Shown here: positions 28,441 to 36,543 of the stretch, in pieces
Position numbering within the stretch: position 1 is the first letter of the stretch
Layout: each line of letters opens with the position of its first letter
NCBI GenBank assembly: GCA_963575745.1
Contig: CAUYUJ010018062.1
Location: 47,091 to 111,090 of the forward strand
Length of the DNA stretch: 64,000 bases
Reading direction: 5' to 3'
Source of the DNA: Prorocentrum cordatum
Lineage: Eukaryota; Sar; Dinophyceae; Prorocentrales; Prorocentraceae
The notes under the pieces: generated by a model
The model's input: only the letters and a program-made list of their open reading frames with translations
Database searches by the model: none
What the model was told of the DNA's origin: nothing
Program-made: the position numbers and the translations under genes

Positions 28441-28900
28441 GCGCGCGTGTGTGTTGGTGTGTAGGTGTGTAGGTGTGTAGGTGTGTAGGTGTGTAGGTGT
28501 GTAGGTGTGTAGGTGTGTAGGTGTGTAGGTGTGTAGGTGTGTAGGTGTGCAGGTGTGCAGGTGTGCAGGTGTGTAGGTGTGCAGGTGTGTAGGTGTGTAG
28601 GTGTGTAGGTGTGTAGGTGTGTAGGTGTGTAGGTGTGTAGGTGTGTAGGTGTGTAGGTGTGTAGGTGTGTAGGTGTTAGGTGTGTAGTGTGTAGTTGTTT
28701 AGGTGTGGTAGGTGGGGTAGGTGTGAGGTGGGTAGGTGTGTAGGTGTGTAGGTGTGTAGGAGTGCAGGTGTGTAGGCGTGGAGGTGTGGAGGTGTGGAGG
28801 TGTGTAGGTGTGTAGGTGTGTAGGTGTGTAGGTGTGTAGGTGTGTAGGTGTGTAGGTGTGCAGGTGTGCAGGTGTGTAGGTGTGTAGGTGTGTAGGTGTG
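28440..28900 (+). repeat. GTGTAGGT octamer array
   Basis: Dozens of GTGTAGGT units with occasional GTGCAGGT. It runs into the assembly gap. It differs from the TTTAGGG telomere type. Confidence 0.95.
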
Positions 28901-29000
28901 NNNNNNNNNNNNNNNNNNNNNNNNNNNNNNNNNNNNNNNNNNNNNNNNNNNNNNNNNNNNNNNNNNNNNNNNNNNNNNNNNNNNNNNNNNNNNNNNNNNN
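28901..29000. other. Assembly gap
   Basis: One hundred N characters separate the GTGTAGGT array from a (CTC)n array; the true distance is unknown. Confidence 1.
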
Positions 29001-29103
29001 CTCCGCCTCCTCCTCCTCCTCCTCCTCCTCCTCCTCCTCCTCCTCCTCCTCCTCCTTCTCCTCCTCCTCCTCCTCCTCCTCCTCCTCCTCCTCCTCCTCC
29101 TCC
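29001..29103 (+). repeat. (CTC)n microsatellite
   Basis: CTC repeat directly after the gap. Confidence 0.95.
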
Positions 29104-29512
29104 TTTGCGACCTTTGCGAACAGGCTCCACGTCGCTCGGGCGACGAAGCCTATGCCCTCGCCTGCATTGTGCAGACGAGGACGGCACGCGGACAGCGTGC
29201 CTGCGCCCGAAGCGCCACGGGGGGACCCCCTCAACCGAAGGCCTCCGGAGGCCGAGGCCGCCAGCGGCCGGGAACGACAGGAGGCCACGAGGCCCCAGGA
29301 ACGGCCCCAGGGCGCACGGGGCCGAGGAGGAAGGAAGGGGAGGACGCCTCCAGGGCTCTCAGAGGGGGGGGGACGGGCTCGGGGCGGGTGAGACAGAGAG
29401 GGAGGGGGAAGGAGGGGGCTCATCAAAGGCCTGAGGGAGGGGGGGAAGTTCTCACCCGACCCCTTCTAGGCGGCGGGCCCGCGGGCCCAGGTGTTAGAAG
29501 TCGCCGTTCTCC
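29104..29512. other. 3' flank of LINE A; no clear gene
   Basis: GC-rich, open in all plus frames. It lies 3' of the LINE A ORF2 stop on the minus strand and may contain the element's 3' UTR. No poly(A)-like tail or target-site duplication is recognisable. Confidence 0.35.
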
Positions 29513-32500
29513 TCATCCCCCCACTCCTGTGGGGGGCGGACAGGGTGGAGTGCGTGTAGGGCTGGGAGCTACCGTAGACCTTGGTCGGGGCGGCGTCCCA
29601 GTCGAAGTGCTTGGGTCCATGTTACGGACCGATCCCTGCTCGACACTTTGTCGGCGATGGAGCAGTCCCGAGCCCATTCTCTCGATAACTAGGTTGAACT
29701 CGGGTATGGAGTCGATAAGGGAGTCTCCGTGTCGAGCGTTATTCGGCGGCCTAATCACACTGCAAGCGATGTTGTTGTTGTAGCAGATGTCCATTGTCTT
29801 GATCAGGGCCCTAAGCGTCTGGTTGTGTCGTTCGATAGTCGTAGCCCATCGAGGTTGTAGGTCTGGTCGTCCCCAAGGCCATCGTTGGGTCCTGCAGTGG
29901 TAGGCGGCAGTACTCTCTGGGTCGTAAGGGTCGTCCTGCCATGTGATGGTGGGCAGTTGTATGGATACCTCTGAGATGTAGCCTTGGTCAATCTGAGCCT
30001 GTGTGAAGTAGGCGATGCTGTCTGGCTGCTCGGTATACTGTTGGTCTGAGGTGAAGAGGTAGACAGAGTCCGCGATGTGGTCGTCGTTGTTCCGCGGCGT
30101 CATGGGGGCGAGGTCGGGCTGGTGTTGGAGGGTCATGTCGGAGATGATGTGGAGTAATGTGGTAGGTGGTGCGATGGGTGGGCTGTGGGCTGCGGTCGCT
30201 GTCGCTACTGAGGCTGGGTGGTCTGGAGTGGGCGGTAGCTGAGGGTATGCATGGGTGGGCGTCGGAGAGTGGTCGAGTCGTGGGATCAGGTCGACGATGG
30301 TCTTGTGGGCTGGTTTGTCGCTAAAGTAGTCGGGTCGACCGCTCAGTCGGTTCTCGGTGATGGCTTGGCGGTACCGCTCGTTGTTGGCCAGTAGTTGCGC
30401 ATCGGTGAGTGGTTCCTCAAAGCTTGTGTGCCATGCATACCACGAGCGGCAACAGCTGGAAATGGTCCGTAGGTGCTTGATGAGCCTGGCGTAGCTGTGG
30501 AACTCGGTCGCGCAGCATCGGCAAGCTGTCCCCGTAGCCCAGTGGAGGGGGTGGCTGTGGTCTTTGTGTTCTCGTCCCATGTGTACAGCCATGCCTTTTT
30601 TGGTGCGGGTGGTAATGCCGCATTCGTAGCATATGAACCGTTGATGGTGGTGTGGTGTGTCGTCTTGCCCGCCAAGCTGTCGTCGTAGGGCGTCGTTTCT
30701 GCTGCATCTAGTCGTGTGGTGGACGTACGCCTGTACTGCGGTCTTGACGCATCCCTGGAAGTCGTTGGGTGAGGCTCTGGCCCATTGGATGATGCTGGCA
30801 TCGCTGTGGTCGGAGGAGGGCCATCGCTTGTCGCGTAGGTGCAGGCGGAGGAAGTCGAAGTCGGTGAGGAGGGCGTTGGCCCATGTGCCTTGCCGAGCGT
30901 TCTGTGAGTCGAGTAGGGCAAGGAGGGGGGCGGGAGCATGCCGTAGGAGTCGAGGTAGGTAGCGGAGCCTGGCTGCAGCCTGGTGGGTCTTGAACTCGGG
31001 TGTCCCAGTGGTGGCAACTACGTCAGCTGTGGTGAGGTGGTGCTGTGGTGTGTTGGATTTGGGAAGGTTGGCGGCGAGTCGGTAAGGGCCCTGGAAGCGC
31101 GCGTCGATCATCTGCATGTCCTTCACATTGAGCTTGTTCCAGACGTGGTGGTTGAAAGTAAGTGAGGACGTTGACAACGCGTGCACGAACTTCTGTTTGG
31201 CTTTCTGTGTAACGTTCTTGCGCTTGAGGATCTGCTTCTGCATAGGAACCGATGATCCAAGAGTTCGGTTGATGCGAAGTCGAACCTCAGGGCCCATCGC
31301 TCCAGTAGCCGTTATGATTGTGCCCAATGCCTTCTCTTGATTGGTGATGCCGATGCTGATGCCGAGGTCTGTGAGGTCGATGCTCGTAATGTTGTTCCTG
31401 GTGAAGTCTTGGCGCACGGTCTTTGCTCCTTTGCCATAGTGCATGAGGATCGCCTTTGTCTTCGTCGGATGTGGTCGAAGGCCGTGGGAGTAGGCTGCTC
31501 TGCATATGCACCTTGCTGTGGATGTTGTCGCTGCTAGAAGGTCCTGCGGCAGGGGCGTTGAGGTGTAGTGAGTCAGGTCGTCGACGAATGACATGTTGGT
31601 CAGCGTAATTTCTTCATGTGGCGTCGGCGAGAACAAGGGGTTGCGATGGGCTCGGATGCAGTGTCCGCCGCTGTGGTCGTCTGCGGAGTCGATCTCGTCC
31701 TGAATGGCGCGAAGCATCAGCGCGAAGTGCGTGTTGAAGGCAATGTCGGAATATGGCACTCCAGGCCTTGTGCTCGTCCGTGGGAGCTGGTAGTGGGTGG
31801 CGGTCCGTGAGGTCATCCAGTTGCTCGTATGGTGGTCTGCGATCATTGCGCAAAGATGCTGGTCGTCGATGGTGTCGTCAATGGCGGCGGGTGAGCTGAG
31901 TCGTTGGCGTAGGGATGCCCTCATGAAGTCGGGGAGGTCGATGTTGGCGATCAGGTCGTTGAGTTCGTCTGTCGTAGATGGTAGTGTCATGCAGAACTCG
32001 CGGATGACGGAGTGAAAGGCTTCTCGGAGGTCCAGGAAGATGATGCTGCCTGACATTCCTCTGTGCTGTATGTCGCCAATGAAGGAGAGCGTCGTGTGCG
32101 TGACGAAGTCGGTCGACATGTTGGGTCTTGCTCCGCACTGTGTGCTTTCGAGAAGTTCTGGAAGTAGCCCTTTTATGAGCTGGCGGAGGAAGGAGCTGTG
32201 GACCTTTCCGATGGTATTGTTGAGCAGGATGCCGCGGTAGTTCTTCTGCACGTCCAATGATCCCGAGCCTTTGTGAAAGTGCGTGGACCAGCCGCCTTTG
32301 AAAGCGATCGGCTCCTTGGATTGGACTTGAGCTTTGACTAGAACTGGATGGAGAAGACGTGCCATCTCGCGTGGAGCTGCCCTTGACATGTCGTCGGTGA
32401 GCTGGTCTGGTCCGCCCCGTCTGCCTCTCTTGGCCGCGGCGAGAATGCTCGTCGTTTGTGAAAGCGTGATGATGTTGTCGAGGCTGGGCGTCGGCGGTGA

Positions 32501-35500
32501 TGCTGAAGTGCGAGCGTTGTAGTCGGAAGCCACTTGGTCGGCGCTCGCTTTAATAGCGTTCTCGATTTTGCCGTAATAGTCGAGGGCGTGGTTGGCGATG
32601 TCCTTCTTCGTCAGGAGTGGTTCTCCGTCCACTGTATGTCGGATGATGGGCGTAGGTTGGCGTTTGGCTCTCAGTCCAGCAAAAGCCAGTAAGCGCTTGG
32701 CCATTCGCCATTCGTCTTGAGGTGTATTGGCGTGGAAGGATGCCGTCATCTGCTCTGCGGTATTGTTGAGGAAGCTGTCGCGATCGTCGCTGATCCATCG
32801 ATGCAAGGTCCGTGTGGTAGCCGTGGTGAAGTCGAGGCAGGCGTGGTAGAACTGCTGGAAGCCTTGCGGCGTGAGCGGCACATGGATGGCCAAGGTGACG
32901 AGCTTGATGTACTCTGGGATGTCGAGCAAGTAGCACACGTTGGTAGGGTCCTCTAAGATGGCGTCCTTTCTGAAGAGGTTAATAGTGTACTTGAGTCGCA
33001 ACGATGCTGTCGTTGATGACATCCCGCTGGTCTTGACGATGCGGGTGGTCTTCAGCAGAGTCCGCCTCACGCGCAACAAGGTGAAGGAGCGCACTGTGAT
33101 GTAAGGCTTCTTGATGCTGGGGCCGCTGGTACGGAATGTCTGATGAGCTGCCTCAACGATCTTGGTGGTGATCTCCGTGAGGTGGTCGTTGACGTTGGTG
33201 TCCCATGTAGGGTGCTGGACTTGCTTGAGCTTCTCGGCAAACTCCTGGCATCTCATTGGGTCTCGTAGCTTGTTGTGGTCGAGGCGTGGTTGGCCTGGTG
33301 AGACCAACGATGTGACGTCGTACTGTATGTTGGCTGTAAGCGGAAAGTGGTCGTCTTTTGTCTCGTTGTCGGTGGAGTTGTCGATACCCAGTAGGACGCT
33401 GCATGTGGTGACCGTGTCGATATTGCAGGTCGGGACGGCAATATAGTCCAGTCGGTGTGTGCCAGTAGTGGAGACCCATGTGTGCTGAGGTCCCCCGTCG
33501 CAGTGGAACGTGTTCACCGCCGAGAGGTCGCTAGAGAGGAGGGTCTCGTGGAAGAGCTGGCCGTTGACGTCTTCCTCCTGGCTAAGCCCAGCGTTGCCTA
33601 TGGCGGCACTTGGTATAGATCCCGTGCGTCCGTTGGCGTCGATTAAGAGCAGGGTGACCTTGAGCTTCCTGATCTGGGCCTGAAGCATGGACCAGAAGCC
33701 TTGGCGGTCTTCATCTCGGGCCTTGGAGTGAGGGGCGTGGGCGACGCAGATGACGTGCTCGAAATGAGGGGCGACGCATTTCACGATCAAGGCGCGCGGG
33801 TCGCGGAAGGCGACGATGAAGTGGTCCGTCTTGAAGAATAGGTTCTTTTGCTTTGCCTTGCCGTAGGGCTTGCTGAGGAGGATGTGGAGCTCGCAGCCGA
33901 AGTTGTAGTTGTGGTGCCCTCCCGAGATGACGTGGTACTGGTTAGCATTGGCGCAGTTGATGTCGGCTCCCTGTCGGGCGCCCCATGCCGTCCGCGCCTC
34001 TTGGATGCCGATGAGGTGGTGGTTGTCGCTGTACAAGCAGGCCATGATGGTCTTTAACTTCATAATCTTCCGTTGGCGATGCTTGCATCCTTTTCGTGGC
34101 TCACGTCCAGACTGTATGTTGAAGGTCGTGATGTTGAGGTCGATGTGGGCGTGTTGCGTCTTGGTGTCGGGCTCGCGGTGGAAGTGGGCTGGTTGGGCGG
34201 TGGTGGGGACGGCTGGTGCTGTGAGTTTGTCGTACTCCATGCTCGGGTAGGCACTGACTGTGTTCTCGTCCGCGTCAAGTAGGAACTCCCAGTTGCGCTG
34301 CGAGGCATTGTCGAAGATGTCGGCCCATGACTGCTGCGGGTTCCCAACTGCGACGAGCCTGGCGTGGTTGGCAGCTGTATCGGCGATCTCGTTCCACGGG
34401 TGCATCTCGTGGGCGTGGACGTGCTCGAGCCTGATGGTGTCGGCGGCCAGGTCATATAGTATGCACATGAGGTTGACGAGCTCTGTGTCCCTATCGGAGA
34501 AGGCCTGTCGCGCTGCCAACTGGATCGCGGTAAGGGAGTCGGAGTAGATGGTGACCGTCCTGTCGAGCCTGGCGAAGAGTGTCCAAGCGATAGCCCAGAT
34601 GAGTGCCGTGATTTCTACTGTCGTAGAGGTAGTGTCCTGAGAGGCGGCGAGCGAGGCTGCTATACGAGTGCTGTCGTAGTGTCGTCCCACCATCGAGCCG
34701 AGGAAGCAGAAGCCGTCCTTGTCCTCCCCAACCAAGGTAACTGACCATGCGTCACTGTCTGGCTGACGTGGGTGCTTGGAGCCGTCTGTGTAGAGGTGGA
34801 TGTCGAAGTCGCTGTGTAAAGGTCGAGGTGGGAGGTGCCGCAATACGTACTCTGATGTCTCGTTAAGGCTCTGGGGGTGGAAGTCGAAGGTGAGCTCAGG
34901 GTGGTCGCTGTATAGTAATGCGGCGCGAAGTGGGTGTCGAGGTTCGAAGGGCAGTGAGTAGAGTCTCTCGCAGTCTTGGATGCCACCGTCGTCGCTGGAG
35001 TGTGCAGCGTGATTGGTAACGTCGTGGTGTACTGTCTGTGGTGTGCTTTGGTTGTGCTGCCGTGGGTGGGTACGAAATGGAAGCATGGCAGGGCGCGTGC
35101 GTCGGAATGTAGGAGTCGGGGTGGTCGTGTCGCCGGCGTGAGGGGAAGCTGCCTTCACTGCCGGCGGTGGGTATAGGACGGCGCCTGTGTGGGGAGCTTC
35201 GTCATCCCTGGCGGGTCCGTCGGAGTGCTGAATGATGTTGGACTGCATAGGTGGTTGGGCTGGGTCGAATGAGTGGGCTTGAGGTGCTGGTAGTGTGTCG
35301 CGTCTGCTGTCGGAGAGTGGTTGGAAAGGGTTGGGAGTGGTCGTGACCGTGACGGCGTGACGTCGGGCACGAGGTAGTTGTAGCTGTCGTTGTCGTCGCC
35401 TGAAGCTTCTGATACGCTGTCGTCGTGAGGATGCCTCCAGGGACGTCTCGAGGTGGATATCCGCGTTGATGTCGTAGAGCTCGTCTTCGTGCGAGCCGTC

Positions 35501-36379
35501 CAGGAAAGTCGTTTGGATGTCGTCGAAGTCGCTGCTCGGTATCGCGTGCACGAAGACCTCTTGTCGTGCTGGCGGTACTGGAAGCGGACGCGCTGGTTTG
35601 TGCTTGCCGATGCTTGTGTCGGACTGGAGGTTGGGATTCTGATCGTGCGGGTCGGGCGCCTGCGAGCCAAAATGGCTAGTCGCCCTTGTCCACAGGTCGG
35701 GCTTGGGTCGCTCGAGTCGGGGTGGTGTATGTAACCAATTCGTCTCGTCGCCTGGCCTCGCCCTTGGTGTGGTCGGCGTGACACGCTGAGTGCTCTCAGA
35801 GATGATGGAGCGAGGTAGGTCGTGCCTTGGAGATGTGTCGGAGGTGGCGGCATAGGAGCCAGGTGGCGCTCGTGGAGGTGTCAACCTGCGCGAGGTGCCA
35901 TCTGGGGGGACCCTCCCCAGTGTGGCAGTCGAGCTTGGGTGGGGGCGCGAACCGCTCGAGTAGATTTCCCACTCTTCGGTCGGGTGGCGCCTATGGTGGA
36001 TAGTTGTTGGTGGTCCAACGGTTGCGTCGTGCTGGTAGTGTGAAGCAAGTGAAACTGCTGCCGTTGTCCGTCGGGTCTGATCTGCTATCCCCAAAGCAGG
36101 AGTCAGTGCACGTGGACTGGTGGTGTGTGTCGGAAGGTGGCTGTCAGAAGTGCAAGTCACCTGCACCCCCTGGGTCGTCAGGTTGGTTGCTGTCTGCAAG
36201 CTAGTGGAGTTTGCTGTCGCGGAGGGAAGGTGGCAGAGTCGGCTGTCTATGTTGCCTGGCGCTCGGTGCTGATCCGCAGTCCCCAAAGCGGGTGTCAGCC
36301 TGTCGAGGTCAGTCATTGTAGGCTTCCCTAGTGGAAGGCGGGGTGGGTGTGCGTGTCTGAAGCTGCAAGTTACCTGCAC
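29513..36379 (-). CDS. LINE A ORF2: RNase H - endonuclease - RT - zinc finger polyprotein
   Basis: 2288 aa. RNase H at about 526-675: LYTDGSK (530-534), Glu589 in TTVEITALIWAIAW, YSDSLTA (Asp614), then HVHAHEMHPWNEIADTAA. Endonuclease/exonuclease/phosphatase domain at about 748-1020: GIQEA (QE 793-794), LLIDANGRTG (Asp914/Asn916), RLDYIAV (Asp978) and DDHFPLTA (Asp1010/His1011). RT at about 1355-1700: motif A IIFLDLREAFHSV, motif B RPGVPYSD, motif C MSFVDDLTHY. C2H2-type finger at 1917-1938 (CYEC...HMGREH) and a second Cys/His cluster at 1953-1976. All catalytic residues I can identify are present. Known LINEs with RNase H carry it C-terminal to RT; here it precedes the endonuclease. The first 100 codons contain an imperfect repeat (LTPALGTADQ / LTPALGIADQ), so the true start may be later than 36379. 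Confidence 0.9.
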   Translation of the reverse strand: MQVTCSFRHAHPPRLPLGKPTMTDLDRLTPALGTADQHRAPGNIDSRLCHLPSATANSTSLQTATNLTTQGVQVTCTSDSHLPTHTTSPRALTPALGIADQTRRTTAAVSLASHYQHDATVGPPTTIHHRRHPTEEWEIYSSGSRPHPSSTATLGRVPPDGTSRRLTPPRAPPGSYAATSDTSPRHDLPRSIISESTQRVTPTTPRARPGDETNWLHTPPRLERPKPDLWTRATSHFGSQAPDPHDQNPNLQSDTSIGKHKPARPLPVPPARQEVFVHAIPSSDFDDIQTTFLDGSHEDELYDINADIHLETSLEASSRRQRIRSFRRRQRQLQLPRARRHAVTVTTTPNPFQPLSDSRRDTLPAPQAHSFDPAQPPMQSNIIQHSDGPARDDEAPHTGAVLYPPPAVKAASPHAGDTTTPTPTFRRTRPAMLPFRTHPRQHNQSTPQTVHHDVTNHAAHSSDDGGIQDCERLYSLPFEPRHPLRAALLYSDHPELTFDFHPQSLNETSEYVLRHLPPRPLHSDFDIHLYTDGSKHPRQPDSDAWSVTLVGEDKDGFCFLGSMVGRHYDSTRIAASLAASQDTTSTTVEITALIWAIAWTLFARLDRTVTIYSDSLTAIQLAARQAFSDRDTELVNLMCILYDLAADTIRLEHVHAHEMHPWNEIADTAANHARLVAVGNPQQSWADIFDNASQRNWEFLLDADENTVSAYPSMEYDKLTAPAVPTTAQPAHFHREPDTKTQHAHIDLNITTFNIQSGREPRKGCKHRQRKIMKLKTIMACLYSDNHHLIGIQEARTAWGARQGADINCANANQYHVISGGHHNYNFGCELHILLSKPYGKAKQKNLFFKTDHFIVAFRDPRALIVKCVAPHFEHVICVAHAPHSKARDEDRQGFWSMLQAQIRKLKVTLLLIDANGRTGSIPSAAIGNAGLSQEEDVNGQLFHETLLSSDLSAVNTFHCDGGPQHTWVSTTGTHRLDYIAVPTCNIDTVTTCSVLLGIDNSTDNETKDDHFPLTANIQYDVTSLVSPGQPRLDHNKLRDPMRCQEFAEKLKQVQHPTWDTNVNDHLTEITTKIVEAAHQTFRTSGPSIKKPYITVRSFTLLRVRRTLLKTTRIVKTSGMSSTTASLRLKYTINLFRKDAILEDPTNVCYLLDIPEYIKLVTLAIHVPLTPQGFQQFYHACLDFTTATTRTLHRWISDDRDSFLNNTAEQMTASFHANTPQDEWRMAKRLLAFAGLRAKRQPTPIIRHTVDGEPLLTKKDIANHALDYYGKIENAIKASADQVASDYNARTSASPPTPSLDNIITLSQTTSILAAAKRGRRGGPDQLTDDMSRAAPREMARLLHPVLVKAQVQSKEPIAFKGGWSTHFHKGSGSLDVQKNYRGILLNNTIGKVHSSFLRQLIKGLLPELLESTQCGARPNMSTDFVTHTTLSFIGDIQHRGMSGSIIFLDLREAFHSVIREFCMTLPSTTDELNDLIANIDLPDFMRASLRQRLSSPAAIDDTIDDQHLCAMIADHHTSNWMTSRTATHYQLPRTSTRPGVPYSDIAFNTHFALMLRAIQDEIDSADDHSGGHCIRAHRNPLFSPTPHEEITLTNMSFVDDLTHYTSTPLPQDLLAATTSTARCICRAAYSHGLRPHPTKTKAILMHYGKGAKTVRQDFTRNNITSIDLTDLGISIGITNQEKALGTIITATGAMGPEVRLRINRTLGSSVPMQKQILKRKNVTQKAKQKFVHALSTSSLTFNHHVWNKLNVKDMQMIDARFQGPYRLAANLPKSNTPQHHLTTADVVATTGTPEFKTHQAAARLRYLPRLLRHAPAPLLALLDSQNARQGTWANALLTDFDFLRLHLRDKRWPSSDHSDASIIQWARASPNDFQGCVKTAVQAYVHHTTRCSRNDALRRQLGGQDDTPHHHQRFICYECGITTRTKKGMAVHMGREHKDHSHPLHWATGTACRCCATEFHSYARLIKHLRTISSCCRSWYAWHTSFEEPLTDAQLLANNERYRQAITENRLSGRPDYFSDKPAHKTIVDLIPRLDHSPTPTHAYPQLPPTPDHPASVATATAAHSPPIAPPTTLLHIISDMTLQHQPDLAPMTPRNNDDHIADSVYLFTSDQQYTEQPDSIAYFTQAQIDQGYISEVSIQLPTITWQDDPYDPESTAAYHCRTQRWPWGRPDLQPRWATTIERHNQTLRALIKTMDICYNNNIACSVIRPPNNARHGDSLIDSIPEFNLVIERMGSGLLHRRQSVEQGSVRNMDPSTSTGTPPRPRSTVAPSPTRTPPCPPPTGVGG

Positions 36380-36430
36380 CGCAGGGGTCGCAAGGTTCGT
36401 TGCTGCGTCTGTGACATTGTGATGCTGTGT
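36020..36430 (-). repeat. Imperfect direct repeat at the ORF1/ORF2 junction of LINE A
   Basis: On the plus strand CCCCAAAGCAGGAGTCAG (36090) and CCCCAAAGCGGGTGTCAG (36281), and GCAAGTCACCTGCACC (36150) and GCAAGTTACCTGCACC (36363), mark two units of about 190-215 bp. They cover the first about 120 codons of ORF2 and part of the intergenic gap. They could be duplicated regulatory sequence or a translation-reinitiation region. Confidence 0.7.
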
Positions 36431-36543
36431 GGCGCTGGGCCGATAGTTACGTATGGTCGCTTGAGGCCGACCAGGGGCCTGTTGCTCTGGTCTTTTTCGA
36501 CGGGTCCGATGAGCCAGAGCGCCCTCATCGGGGTCGTTCGTAT

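Noticed and set aside
28440-28900. GTGTAGGT array as a telomere
   Set aside because: Dinoflagellate telomeres are of the TTTAGGG type; this octamer is internal and beside an assembly gap.
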